NCBI RefSeq assembly: GCF_018687715.1 | Contig: NC_056753.1 | Location: 28,583,445-28,647,444, forward strand | DNA: 64,000 bases | Direction: 5' to 3' | Source of the DNA: Carya illinoinensis | Lineage: Eukaryota > Streptophyta > Magnoliopsida > Fagales > Juglandaceae | In this document: piece after piece, positions 9,879 to 21,274 of the stretch | Layout: every line of letters starts with the position of its first letter | Position numbering within the stretch: the stretch's first letter is position 1 | Position numbers and translations under genes: made by a program | Notes under the pieces: generated by a model | Told to the model about the DNA's origin: nothing | Databases searched by the model: none | What the model saw: only the letters and a program-made list of their open reading frames with translations

Positions 9879-10653
9879 TTTTCTATTATATCGAAATAAT
9901 CGAGATTTCTATAGACTAAGGCTATGATTATGGGTATTATGAACTGTTGTCAACCGCAATATTCTCTCGACTTTTAAGGCATTTTCCTTATAGTTCGTTT
10001 TCCTGTCAGACGTGGTTTGACGACATTCAACTTCCTATTTCGGGCCTTCCCACCACAAGCGTAACTAAGGATGACATATATGACACTGCCATCCTCTCCC
10101 CTCTCACTCCTTTTTGTCAAATCTGCATTTTTTAACATATTGCTTATAATAACTCATTAATTTTTTAAAAGAATTAAGCTGCATCCTTAGCTTTGGCTCG
10201 TCATTCTTATCACCACCATCCATTTCCACTATCTAAGGTGTCTCGGCATTGCCATCATCAGTTACTCTAGAATCTAGTCTATATTCTTTACTTTCTTCAA
10301 CAACTCTAGAGGAGGTATATAGCGCTTTAGTTTCTCTATAATTGGGTGTATCATTTTTACCAACTCTTGCGCTTGTAGCAGAGCTTGTATTGATGAGAGG
10401 AGTTGGTGGTCCTATCCCATATTGAAATGTATATTGGTTGCCATTTGGATATGGTAGAAAAACCGGTGATCATGCATGCATAGGTCCATAACATAAAAAC
10501 AATAATGATAATTAGAAAGCTCGAGGTTGATGTATTCTTAAAATAAACATAAACTCAACACATTCTAACAAATTTTTTAAATAATATAACATACAGGAAT
10601 TTGTGGATCTGAACTAGATGATGTTAGCGGAGATGGGTGCTCTTCCCCTTTTC

Positions 10654-11612
10654 CTATGATGACAAACCCAAGAAGAACTATATATACAAACATAAGTACA
10701 ACAACCAACTGAACGAGTTATCCAAACGATTTTGCATTTGGTAAAGATAATTCCCAAAATGATCACCAATGCAATATTTCAGTCTACCTATATATAGTTT
10801 TTACTTCTGGTGTTGATGTGCATCCCTTGCTAGCTGAAGTTGAGGACTTTTATTTATGCATATCTATGCTTATAATGTTTTGATGTATGTGAGGTTTAAC
10901 GCTTTGGATGGCAAATGAAACTCTTGCATTATTTTTAGAAAAGCTGAAGTGGGCAGGGCATGATCACAACTAGTCAAGTAAAACTCTTCAAGCAAAATTA
11001 AATTTCTAATTTTTTAATTATTTTTTATCATCATCCTTTTAAATAATGATTGCCCAAACTCCCAGCAAAACTCGGATGATTATATTCACAGACCTACCAA
11101 TGTTAATAAACAGATCCAAATATCAGAAGTAAAGGAAAGTTTTACCCAACTGAGAAAGAGGAAGTGCAGCAATTTGAGATATGTTCCTTGGTTTTTCGTG
11201 CCTTCAATGTACAACAATCCACCGATGACAAGCTCCACGAAGTTGGCTTAGTCTGGTACGAAGATAGTAGAAGCTCAACCTTCAGCTCCGAGAGGAATAC
11301 TTATATTTGAATGCCTGAGCTATGGAAGACAGTGGAAGCTCAATTTGGTAAGACGGCGAAGAGAAGCTTAGTATGGTACGACGGCGATGAGAAGCTTACT
11401 CAAGCTCCAACCATGAAGATGAAGGGACCTCTGCGTTTCTCTTCCTCTTTTCTATTTATATTTTTGTCCTTATTTATTTATTTTTTTGTTTTTTTAAAAA
11501 TAAATCAATTGACGTGGCATAATGGCATATCGGCCTATTCCCCCATGGTTAAGCACGGTGATTGTGTAGAATAACCTTTTTTTTTTTTTTTTTCTTTTTA
11601 GATGTTAGGAAG
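10654..11612. other. Upstream flank of the FAR1-like pseudogene
   Basis: No gene recognised. About 11215-11410 contains short imperfect repeats around TTAGT(C/A)TGGTACGA and GAAGCTCAA / GAAGCTTA. It may be the leader region of the FAR1-like gene, which would be transcribed leftwards. A T-run lies at about 11577-11593. Confidence 0.35.
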
Positions 11613-13758
11613 TAGGGCTGTAGAACCGGATACCCGGATTTGTATTCAGGTTTTAAAAATTGGGCGGTTATCCGTTTGGATAAACCTGAAAATAATTTTG
11701 ATGGTAACCGGATGTAAATCCGGATATTTGGATTATAATCGGATATATGGGTTTATTACTTTTTTTTAAATGTAAACCCGAATATTCAGGTTGTAACTGG
11801 ATATCCAGGTTTATTAATACTTTTTATTTTTGGCTTCTTTTTGCTTTTAATAAAAGGACTTTTTAAAACTTTCCAAAATATTTTTATAGTATTTTTTATT
11901 TTTAAATTCGAATATCATGTTTAATACCCATATTTAAAAAAAAAAAATATTTTAAACACTTTTTAAAAGGTTTTTAAAAAACTCTTAACAATTCAAAAGG
12001 CTTTTTCTATAGGCTTTTATGTTTATTATTTTTTATGCTTATTATTATTTTTTAATACAAAATAAATAATAATACATCAACACACACAATATATGTACAC
12101 TACATATTACATTGTTGTTTACATCACAATACAAAATATCAATTTATCAAGAACAAAATAAATAATAATACCCCCCACCCCTTATAAAAATAAATAAATA
12201 AATAAATAATAATACATCACAACAATATCAAGATGTAACACTCGATGCTATAACTATCTTCTCCAATATAAACAAATATAGAAATATTTCTATCTCTCAA
12301 TATTTCCAAAGAGTCATGCTGCAGCTGCTGCTGCTGTTCATCTTCTTCATTGTTTCCTTCCAAATTGGTCAATGGTGCCAAATTTATTCTAAAAACAGAT
12401 TCAATAAATCATAAAGTTCTAGAAATCGATCCATGGTTTCTTAAATGATTAATTATTGCAGAAATAAGGATAGCTTTGCATGAGTTTCACCAGTGGAATA
12501 TTGCTTATATATCCGCACCTTTTTGAAATGGTCTCTACCTAGTAACAACTGAAAAACGAGCTTAAAGTTGAGCCAAAAGCAAGCAACACAAGATTGTGTC
12601 AAGAATCAAGCAAAGAAAGAGCTTTCAAGCTAAAACATAAGAACTTAAGTTCTACAGCCAACCTGGTACGAAAGAGTACGCTCATTGGTAAGAAAGAGAA
12701 GCCTCATATTCAAACTTCAAAGAGATTAATAAAAGTGTGAAAAAAACAATCAAATTACATACTTAAAGATGGAGGTCACAAACTGAAAAGATTGTCACCT
12801 AAATAAAGTTTTAAGTACACGAATGCTTTACCCAGTTGTGGAGATGGAGAACTGGGGAAACAGTGGCAGCACAACATTTGTCCTTTTTAATCTACCAAAT
12901 ATAAAGAACTTCAGCACATATTCAAATATATTAGTTGATGGGAAAAGAATATACTGATGCTCAATTTATGATCAACAGCTTGACAAATCCAGCATGCAGA
13001 TATATTAATAGAAAATATTTTTTGGTAGCTTGACAAAACTACTAAAACTCTCAGCAACAAGCTAGATATATATACTGCTCATTAAACAAAAATACAACAA
13101 GAAACATAAAGAACAAATAATTTTAAATAGTTACAAAATGCATGTTAAAAAGCAAGATAATATAGACAACATCTTGTACTTTAGTCTTTAAGAAAGCAAA
13201 ACATTTAGTAATACATCTTCTACTTCAAACAAAACATTATTCAAATACAAGCTGATGGACACAACAAAGCAAAACATTTAGTAATTTCTTTAAGATTGTT
13301 CTTTAATGTGATATTATTGTGTCTGATCACTTTTTTTTTTTTTTGAAAAATAAAATGCCCCAATAAGTGTTTCAAACAAAATAGTACTTCATTCCACCCT
13401 TATTATTTTTTTTAATGAGAATTGCTTGCTGATCTTTGCTGACTCGGTTACCCATTAGGCCAAAAATCAATAAACTTAAAAGAAAGAATTGTCATTTCAA
13501 TGATATATCCCTTCCACTGAATGTCCTTTCTTTCTTTTCTTTTCTTTTTTTAATTTTATTTTGGTCATTATCTTTTCTTTAAAAGTTTAATGCATTATGA
13601 AAACTGAACAGATCATGCATGATGATGATGGTAAATTGTTGCCATTTTCTAACATCAAGATGCTAGGGTAAAAAGTTTATGCTCTCTTTCTATCAAAAGC
13701 ATATATATTTAGTTTATTCACAAACACAAACACAAAAATCTAGTTATGGGCAAACTGC
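11613..13758. other. AT-rich intergenic sequence with one hAT-like end
   Basis: At 11613 TAGGGCTGTAGAACCGGATA resembles the left end of hAT elements (compare the element at 16273), followed by repeated CCGGATA-type motifs to about 11800. No matching right end or 8-bp duplication was found. A minus-strand open stretch at about 12390-12230 contains a short Gln run and no recognised domain. Copia element A's upstream flank (CACAAACACAAACACAAAAATCTAG) resembles its downstream flank near 19750-19800. Confidence 0.35.
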
Positions 13759-14111
13759 TGAAAAAGCCACCTAAATGTGAATGCAGAAATTAAAAAGGCT
13801 GCTATGCACATGCACCGTCCAAAATCTCATGCTTTGCACCGTCCTATATGTTGCAAGATCAACTATAGCTGTTGTAGCTCACCATTAGTCATCAATTTCA
13901 GTTGATATTTAGTAGAGCTTCTCCTATAAAAGGAGAGCTCACATGTGTAAACTTAGTGTGGGCAAAAACAGAGAGAGTGGACGTGAGAAAATTTTGAGTG
14001 TTCGTAATCTCATACAAACATATTGAATTTTGGCTCCAGTGGATGTAAACAAATTGCTGAACCACTTAAATATTGTCTTGTATGATTCTTGGACAAGTTT
14101 GAGGCGTAACA
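13759..14111 (+). repeat. 5' LTR of copia A
   Basis: Begins TGAAAAAGCCACCTAA and ends GAGGCGTAACA. A TATA box (CTATAAAAGG) lies at 13924-13933, which would place U3/R in the middle of the LTR. It has the same length as the 3' copy. Confidence 0.9.
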
Positions 14112-14113
14112 AG

Positions 14114-14125
14114 TGGTATCAGAGC
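14114..14125 (+). promoter_or_regulatory. Primer-binding site of copia A
   Basis: TGGTATCAGAGC, complementary to the 3' end of plant initiator methionine tRNA, two bases after the LTR. It primes minus-strand cDNA synthesis. Confidence 0.9.
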
Positions 14126-14554
14126 TTTGGTTTGCGCTGTCCAAAAATCAAGTTGATTGAAATCAACTTTTAACTACTCCAGGGTGTTGCTCGCATCAAG
14201 GGGAATCCGTTTCCACAAACGGAATCGAAAATGGAGGTCGGAGGACCCCACACGCACCTCGAGAAGACAAAGCATAAATCCATGTGCTGCACTCGTAGCT
14301 GGAGGTTGAAGACGAGTGAGCAACACACACCCACGCGCCCTAGAAGCTCTTTGTGCGTGTATGCCACGCGCCCCCAGACGCCCTGCTCAGCGCGTGTATC
14401 TCACGCACCAGATGATCAGCACCGTCCATTTTTTCAGATCCTTTTTGGACTTGACCTAAGCCATTTGGAGTTCGATTTCAATGATCAAATAGTTCTTTCC
14501 AACTATTTAAATCATTTCAAACTCATCCATACTGTTAGAAGCTCTGGGCGTCGG

Positions 14555-15340
14555 TCCACAATTTCAAATGCCAAGTTCAAAGTTGAAAAGTTCAATGGAA
14601 TAAGCAACTTTGGCATGTGGCAGTGTGAAGTTATGGAAATTTTGATCCAACAAGTGTTGGATGTTGCGTTAGAAGAAAAATCAGATGATATGGTCTAAAA
14701 GGATTGGAGGAAGCTTAATACCCAAACTTATAGTACAAATCCGGTTATGCCTTACCAAAGATCAGAAGTACTTTGTTATGAGAGAGATAAATGCAAGTAA
14801 ATTTTGGCAGAAATTGTAAAATAAGTTCATGAAGAAGACCATTGAGAGCTGTTTGCACTTGAAGAAAAAGCTCTTCAGATTCCAGTTTCATGAAGGTATT
14901 TCTATGTCTGAACACCTCAATAGTTACAATCAAATTCTTGCTGATTTATTAAACTTGGATGCTGAAATCCAAGATGAAGATAAGGCTTTACTATTATTAA
15001 ATTCCTTGTCTATACATATGAGTATTTAATTACTATACTACTGTATGGGGAGGAAAAAATCAGTTTTGATGATGTATCTAGTTCTTTAATTAGCAATGAG
15101 TACTGCAAAAAAGATAAGCAGGTACAACTAAATACATCAAGTGAAGCATTAACAGTAAGGGGGAGACTACAGTCAAGGTATCTGGGAAAGAAGAAAGGTT
15201 TTCAATTGAAAACTCGGGCCACATCACATGGTTCATCAGTCGGGAGAAAACTCGCCAAAGACGAGTGTTCCTTTTGTCGCAACAAAGGACACTGGAAGAA
15301 GGATTGTCCCAAGCTAAAGGGAAACATAAGAAGCAACCTA
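14555..15340 (+). pseudogene. Copia A gag remnants
   Basis: Broken capsid-like reading frames: FNGISNFGMWQCEVMEIL near 14590-14645 (UBN2/DUF4219 type), MSEHLNSYNQILADL near 14906, and a CCHC knuckle near 15260-15305 (CSFCRNKGHWKKDC). Stops fall at about 14696, 15028 and within the linker. Gag would package element RNA into virus-like particles, but this copy cannot make a whole protein. Confidence 0.75.
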
Positions 15341-15409
15341 CTACAACCAATGTCACGGACATAGATGAAGATTCAGACTTTGCCTTGACAAGTTCATCAT
15401 CCATTTTTC

Positions 15410-16264
15410 ATTCCGATGAATGGATTATGGATTTTGGATGTAACTATCACATATGTCCTAATCGGGATGGTTTACCGACTTCAAAAAGATTGATAGTGGA
15501 GCAGTATGTATGGACAACGAGAGTGCCTGTAAAACTCATGGAATAGGAAGCATTCGGTTGAAGTTGCACGATGGAAGTATCAAGAATCTGACAGAAGTTT
15601 GGTACATTCCGGACTTGCAGAAGAATCTCATCTCACTTGGATCTCTAGATTCAAAGGGATTTAGAATCACTATTGAAAACGGAACTTTCAAAATAGTAAT
15701 GGGAGTTCATGTGGCTATGAAGAGTTTGAGACGAGGAAACTTGTACTTCTTAGAAGGAAGTACTGTTGATGGTAGATTTTCCACAGGCTGTGAGAAGCTA
15801 GATGAGACTAATGCTGACACCACCAGTCTTTGGCATATGCACGCGCTGGAGAAAAAGTTTTGCAAATACTAGTGAAGCAACGCTTACTTAAAGGTGCCAA
15901 TATTGGTAAATTGTCTTGCTGTGAGCACTTTGTATTGGGGAAGCAGAGGCAGATCAAGTTTGGAACCGATGTACACAATACACAGGGGATACTTGACTAT
16001 GTACACTCCGATATTTGGGGACCTACCAAACATGCATATTTGGGAGGTAAGCATTGGTTTGTAATTTTTCTAGATGATTATTCTCGTCGTGTGTGGGTGT
16101 ATACGATGAAGAATAAAGATGAAGTGCAGAACATCTTCCTTGTTTAGAAAAAACGATTGAAACTCAGATCAAAAGAAAAATCAAGAGGCACATATCTGAT
16201 AATGGAGTGAGTACACTTCAGACCCCTTCATGAAAGTATGCTAGAGAGAGGGAATTATCAGACA
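15410..16264 (+). pseudogene. Copia A protease and N-terminal integrase remnants
   Basis: WIMDFGCNYHICP (15420-15458) is the copia protease site with Phe where the catalytic DSG motif has Ser. Sequence typical of the protease-integrase linker follows (VWYIPDLQKNLISLG near 15600). Integrase core motifs appear at 15990-16110 (DYVHSDIWGP, FLDDYSRRVWVY). Frameshifts near 15520 and 15840 and a stop near 16147 break it, and the rest of the integrase lies beyond the hAT insertion, from 17080. Confidence 0.75.
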
Positions 16265-16272
16265 CTTCATGG

Positions 16273-17071
16273 TAGGGCTGAACAAAAAGGCCGAAATTCC
16301 GATCCGACCTGAAACCCAAAATTACCCGACCCTAAAACCCGGACAGTTTATGGTTAAAATCAAGAACAGGTATTACCCGTTACCCAATTTCAAAGGAGCA
16401 CGAGGAAGAAAATTAAATGGAAGAAAGAGGGTGGGGAAGTGAAGAAGTTTCCACTGCCTCTTTCGTCGTTGAGCCCGAACGGCCAGCGAAATTTCTTTCT
16501 CCGTGCGGTAAGGAAGGATGGACGGCTTGAGCTCACCGAGATGAGGATCAATAGAACTGAGATTCTTCTGGCTTCAAGAGAAGACAGACGCTTGAGACTT
16601 CACCTCATTAGAGATGACGATATCCAAGACTCGGTAGAAGAGGAGGAGGAGGAGAACGTAGTAGATGAAGAAATAGAGGCAGAACAAGATAAAGAAGAAA
16701 AAGAAAAGGAAAAAGCAGTATTAGTAGAAAAAGAAAAACAGCAAGCTGAAGTAAAGGAAATAGGCGATCATGTGCGACCAAACTGTTGAGGTACTGCTAG
16801 TGGTCAGAGGCGACGGCAGATTTAGTGCAGATAGGGGAGCTTCTGGTGGTGGGCTTGGTCGAGACTTGGGAGGTAGAGTCGAGCAGAGATCGCGATCCTG
16901 TGAAATGTCGATGCGTTTGGATGAGACTTTGGTTTCTAGATCTTTCTGGGTTTATCTGTGAAATGTACATTGATTTTGGGTAATCAGTTAACCATTAATC
17001 GATATAAACCATATTCGGGTTGGGTCGGGTATTTCTATTTTCAGGTCGGATCGAGTCGGCGAACATCCCTA
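16273..17071. mobile_element. Non-autonomous hAT-type element nested in copia A
   Basis: This 799-bp insertion is flanked by identical 8-bp duplications, CTTCATGG at 16265-16272 and 17072-17079, as expected for hAT. The ends are inverted: the left reads TAGGGCTGAAC and the right, on the other strand, TAGGGATGTTC. Subterminal inverted similarity continues (CGATCCGACCTGAAA, then TACCCGACCC) to about 60 bases. It encodes no transposase. The copia integrase frame resumes directly after the right duplication (QQNGVAEWMNRT). The interior carries a captured host-like reading frame. Confidence 0.88.
16439..16789 (+). pseudogene. FANTASTIC FOUR-like fragment captured in the hAT element
   Basis: The frame is open from upstream of 16405 to a stop at 16787-16789. 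It contains FPLPLSSL, then LRAVRKDGRLELTEMRI, EILLASREDRRLRLHLI and a Glu-rich acidic tail (EEEEEEN, EQDKEEKEKEK). This matches the order of the plant FANTASTIC FOUR (FAF) domain: FPPPL-type start, two xDGRL blocks, acidic C-terminus. FAF proteins modulate shoot meristem size in Arabidopsis. Here the frame is an incomplete fragment with no convincing start codon (the codon at 16439 is GTG), so it is treated as transduplicated DNA. The identification is from recalled family motifs. Confidence 0.65.
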
Positions 17072-17079
17072 CTTCATGG

Positions 17080-18372
17080 TAAGAGGAACATCGCAGCAAA
17101 ATGGTGTGGCAGAATGGATGAATCGTACTTTGCTAAAGAAAGTGCGATGTATGTTATTGGATGCTGGATTCAGTAAAACATTTTGGGCTGAATCTATGAA
17201 GACACCAATTGAAATGTAGAAATGTATACATGCTAATGATTATAACTTTTTACATGTTTTTAGATGTCCTGCTTACTATCATGCTAAAGAAAGTAAACTT
17301 GATCCTAGAGCCAAGAAAGCAAAACTCTTAGGCTTTAGTATTGTGTAAAAGAGTATAGACTATGGTGCATAGAGTCTAAAAAGGTAATAATCAGTAGAGA
17401 TGTTACATTCAACGAATTTGAGATGCTTAGTTCACATAAACATAAAAATTTCAGTGAAAGTAGCCATAATAGTGGAACACCCGATGATTCGCAGAAGGTG
17501 AAGTTTACTGCTTCAAAGGATTCAGAAGACACAGATGGAGAGCATGGATAAAATGAGGTTGATAGTCCAGTCACAATACCTCCACATCAACCCAAATCAA
17601 TAGCAATCAACAGGTTGAGACGAGAGATGCAGAGTTAGTGACATATGCAATACCAGTTGAAGGGGGTAAGATCCCAACCACTTACAGAGAAGCTATACAG
17701 TCCAATGAACAAGTTGAATGGATAAAGACAATGAATGAAGAGATGCAGTCTCTTCACCAAAACCAGATGTGAGAGCTTGTGCCGCTTCCACAAAGAAAGA
17801 AGTCAATTGGCTGTAAGTGGGTTTTCAATAAGAAAGATGATCAAACTGTTACAAATGGAGTACGATACAAAGCTAGATTGGTAGCCAAGGGCTACGCTCA
17901 GACAGAGAGAATTGAGTAGAGTGAAGTATTCTCTCATGTTGTGAAACATTCATCCATTCGGATATTGCTAGCTTTAATTGTATAAAATGATCTTGAGTTA
18001 ATACAACTTGCTATGAAGACAGCTTTCTTACATGGTAATCTGGAGGAGGAGATCTATCTGTCTCAACCAGAAGGTTTTAAATAAGCTAGAAAAGACAAAT
18101 GCATCTGCAGTCTGAAGAAGTCCCTCTATGGCTTGAAGCAGTCACCTAGACAATGGTACAAGCATTTCGACCACTTTATGATAGACCTGAAATACACTCA
18201 TTACCAATACGATCACTATGTGTATTTCAGAAAACTTGCAAATGGATCTTTCATTTATTTACTTTTATATGTAGATGATATGTTAATTGCATGTAAAAGT
18301 AATGTGGAGATAAATCATTTAAAAACTCAATTGAGTCATGAGTTTGAAATGAAAGATCTGAGAGAAGCATGA
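17080..18372 (+). pseudogene. Copia A C-terminal integrase and reverse transcriptase remnants
   Basis: After the hAT insertion, integrase motifs QQNGVAEWMNRTL and MLLDAGFSKTFWAES are followed by reverse transcriptase: WVFNKKDD, YKARLVAKGYAQ, SLYGLKQSPRQWYKHFD (18124-18174) and the catalytic LLYVDDMLIA at about 18265-18294. Stops occur near 17175, 17345, 17550, 17770, 17920, 18083 and 18370, so no functional enzyme results. Confidence 0.82.
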
Positions 18373-18405
18373 AGAATATTAGGGATAGAGATCAGTAGAG
18401 ATAGG

Positions 18406-19236
18406 GTGAAATGTATAGTTCACCTTACTCAGAAGCAATATCTGAAAAGAATACTACAACTTTTCAACATGGATTCGAAGACGAAGCCAGTGAGTACTCT
18501 AATGGCCTCATATTTCAAGTTCAGTGTATTGCAGTCTCCTAAAGATGATGAAGAGCATGACTACATAAGGAATGTCCAATATGCAAGTATTGTTGGAAGC
18601 TTAATGTATGCCATGGTGTGTATACGACCTGATATCTCACAAGCTGTTAGCTTAGTTAGTTGCTGTATGCATAGTCCTGGAAAGGCCTATTGACATGCGG
18701 TTAAATGGATTATACGATATATTTTAGGGACCATAGATCTTGGTTTAAAGTTTGAGAAGAGTGAAAATAGTCTAGTAACTGGATATATTGACTCAAACTA
18801 TGCAAGTGATCTTAAACACTGATCGACAACTGGATATGTGTTCACTATGACTGGAGGACTAGTTAGTTGGTGATTAAATTTGTAGTCTACAATTGTACTA
18901 TCATCCACGGAGGCTAAATATATGGCTATAATAGAAGCCATGAAAGAAGTCATTTGGTTACAGAGACTGGTAACAAACTTGGACTTTAAGCAGCAAGAGA
19001 TTACCGTTTACTGTGACAGTCAAAGTGTAATTCATTTGGCCAAAAATCAAGTATATCAGTCTCGAACAAAACACATAGATGTCCATTTTCACTTTGTACA
19101 TGAAATATTAAAAGAAGAGGACATCAAAATTCAGAAGATTGGCACTGAAGATAATCCAGTAGATATGTTGACGAAATTCATCACAAGGATCAAGTTCCAA
19201 CACTGTTTAGACTTGATCAATATTGCACACTGCTGA
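18406..19236 (+). pseudogene. Copia A end of reverse transcriptase and RNase H remnants
   Basis: Connection and RNase H motifs: YASIVGSLMYAM and RPDISQAVSLVS (18575-18660), LSSTEAKYMAIIEAMKE (about 18898-18950), TVYCDSQSVIHLAKN (19004-19050), SRTKHIDVHFHFV and NPVDMLTKFI. In-frame stops fall at 18691 and in the stretch 18820-18885. The terminal frame ends at 19236. Confidence 0.82.
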
Positions 19237-19364
19237 ACACCCTTAGGTGCATTGGAGTCTTAGAGCGCATTCGATAACAGAAGTCTCTCATGTCAAAGAA
19301 GGAGGTGCATTCATTTGAAGAATAAATCAGTTTATAAGCAGCCTAGTATGGCACACTTAGGTGG

Positions 19365-19377
19365 AGGGGGTGATTAT
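19365..19377 (+). promoter_or_regulatory. Polypurine tract of copia A
   Basis: GGTGGAGGGGGTG-type purine run directly before the 3' LTR; it is the plus-strand primer site of copia elements. Confidence 0.7.
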
Positions 19378-19730
19378 TGAAAAAGCCACCTAAGTGTGAA
19401 TGCAGAAATTAAAAAGGCTACCATGCACATGCTCCATCCAAAATCTCATGCTCTGCACTGTCCTATATGTTGCAAGATTAACTATAGCTGCTGTAGCTCA
19501 CCATTAGTCATCAATTTCGGTTAATATTTAGTAGAGTTTCTCCTATAAAAGGAGAGCTCACATGTGTAAACTTAGTGTGGGCAAAAACAGAGAGAGTGGA
19601 CGTGAGAAAACTTTGAGTGTTTGTAATCTTAAACAAACATATTGAATTTTGACTCCAGTGGACGTAGGCAAATTGCTGAACCACTTAAATATCGTATTGT
19701 GTGATTCTTGGACAGGTTTGAGGCACAACA
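19378..19730 (+). repeat. 3' LTR of copia A
   Basis: 353 bp, TGAAAAAGCCACCTAAG to AGGCACAACA, with a TATA box at 19544-19550. It aligns with the 5' LTR without gaps. Confidence 0.9.
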
Positions 19731-20329
19731 CAAGCTACATCTGGGTTTAAACACAAAAACTCAGATCTGGGCAAACTGCATCTAGATTTAAACACAAATA
19801 CAAAAACCCATATTCACATATAGAACTAAAAAAGATTATCGAGAAATGGAGAGGACAGAACAAACAACCAAGAACAGATTCAAGTCATTCACTATCTCAA
19901 CGAGTCCTATATCAAAGAGATGTACAAGAACTTCAAAACCAAGACAGAAACATTTCACACAAAGCACACATCCAACTAGGTTTCCATAAACTACACCAAA
20001 TCTATAATACGAAGTTTTAAAAACCCCATAAAACGTTCAAATCTAGAATGGCAACCAAGATTCACAAACCAAATGGATATGGACAAACAAAAATGTAAAC
20101 TCAAATCTAATCTATCCAAACCAAATGGTGAAGCCAAGTTGGGCAAATTTGGGGGAAGTTGCTTGTAGGCAGAGATCTGGGTCAATAGAAGCTCCTTGTG
20201 CTTACTCCACTTCTATAATAGGACACAAAGTGGGGACCATGGAGAGCGAGAGAAATTGGATCTTAGAATTTTGCTTTTGTCTAAGGGGGGACGGCGGCAA
20301 TGGGTTTCGTTGAGGGATGCTAGGATTTT

Positions 20330-20331
<2 letters not shown>
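19731..20331. other. No gene recognised; flank of copia A
   Basis: A-rich sequence with small repeats (ATCTGGG, TTTAAACACAAA, GGGCAAACTGC) shared with the left flank of the copia element, so the element appears to have entered a locally repetitive site. The short frames here have no recognisable domain. Confidence 0.35.

Positions 20332-20407
<76 letters not shown>
20332..20407. repeat. (GA)n microsatellite
   Basis: About 76 bp of uninterrupted GA dinucleotide, followed at 20494-20517 by a 24-base T run and a further GAGAGA stretch. Frames through it encode only RE or LS repeats and are artefacts. Confidence 0.97.
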
Positions 20408-20410
<3 letters not shown>

Positions 20411-20517
20411 GATCCAAGGGACTTTATCTATGACAAAAACTGACGGTCTACTCACCGGCGGTGATGGATCGAGCTGTAAGCAAAAGTTTAGGGTTTTTTT
20501 TTTTTTTTTTTTTTTTT

Positions 20518-20868
20518 GAGAGAGATAGAGAGAGATGGTTTGGTTGAGAGTTGAGAGGTGAGTGAAGACTAAAGTTAGGGGTTTGTTGGGCAAAAATGGT
20601 AATGCTGATGACAAAACGCATTTCAATCTTTTTTTAAAAAAGTATAACCAGTTACAGATATCCGGTTATATAACTGAATCCATAACAAGTTTCAGGCTAA
20701 AATTTAATAGGACTAAAATTCATTTGAAAATCATAAGAGACGTAAATAAATTAAGGAGATTGTCTCATACTACATACAAAGCCGATTCTTTTTCTGTACG
20801 AAGAACGCTTTTAATTTTGAAGGTTTCAAATTTAATTTATTTTCTAATTTTATTCACAAAATATATTG

Positions 20869-20904
<36 letters not shown>

Positions 20905-21274
20905 ATCTTATTTAAAAACTAAATAATCAAGGGTGTGGGGGAGATTCCACTATAATATATTTGTTTATCATCTCTCATAACCTCTCGTCCTCACTGTATA
21001 ATGGAGATGTAAATTTGTTTGTTTTGGTCTTTCTTCCCGCACTCTCGTATCTCTTGTCCATTTGAAGAAGATGAAGTCTTTCCCATAAGATCTAAAAGTC
21101 CTTTAATTTGTAGGTTCCCCCCCCCCTCTCTCTCTCTCTATCTCCTCCCTCATTTCTTTAAGTCACATCTCCAATTTTTCTCTCCCCCTTCTCTTGTCCT
21201 CTAGTGAGTCTTCCTCTCCCTTATGGGTCCCCATCCAAGGGGTTGGGCCTGGGAAATCTCATGGATAGGGGGAA
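20518..21274. other. Intergenic, with (TA)n and pyrimidine tracts
   Basis: No gene seen. A (TA)n run lies at about 20872-20900 and a C9 plus (CT)n tract at 21117-21139. The rest is AT-rich. Confidence 0.5.

Larger units (their letters stand above)
7737..10653 (-). pseudogene. Decayed FAR1-related (FRS-type) gene
   Basis: FAR1/FRS proteins are nuclear transcription factors domesticated from Mutator-like transposases, with an N-terminal zinc-binding DNA-binding domain, a MULE transposase core and a C-terminal SWIM zinc finger. Read on the minus strand, an N-terminal exon runs from about 10470 down. It carries ETP, VEMDGGDKNDEPK and, around 9945, the HNTHNHSLS end of the DNA-binding domain. The transposase core lies at 9878-9189 and the SWIM part at 9050-8280. 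A shifted frame at 8371-8105 resembles the basic FRS tail (RGKRRPPS). Possible small C-terminal exons with splice signals lie near 8033-7943 and 7808-7737, and an upstream one at 10653-10595. Stops interrupt the frame (after MQLNS near 10110, and TAG just after HNHSLSL near 9910). Frameshifts occur near 9180-9060 and 8300. It is unlikely to be functional. Confidence 0.75.
13759..19730 (+). mobile_element. Ty1/copia retrotransposon A, complete in length but degenerate
   Basis: LTRs of exactly 353 bp bound this 5.97-kb element (13759-14111 and 19378-19730), with TG...CA ends. A tRNA-iMet primer-binding site follows the left LTR and a G-rich polypurine tract precedes the right one. The order gag, CCHC knuckle, protease, integrase, reverse transcriptase, RNase H is that of copia. 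About 26 substitutions and no indels separate the LTRs by eye, most of them transitions, so this is an old insertion. Many stops and frameshifts break the polyprotein, and a hAT-type element interrupts the integrase. No target duplication is visible (GC before, CA after). Lineage is probably Tork/Tnt1-like, from the short LTR and primer site only. Confidence 0.9.

Noticed and set aside
11613..11800. Second hAT element beginning TAGGGCTGTAGAACC
   Set aside because: No inverted right end and no 8-bp duplication could be found, so only a possible end is noted.
13750..19740. Target-site duplication for copia A
   Set aside because: The five bases before 13759 and after 19730 do not match; I did not force one.
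20196..20626. Overlapping frames with RE or LS repeats
   Set aside because: They are translations of the (GA)n microsatellite and the adjoining T run.
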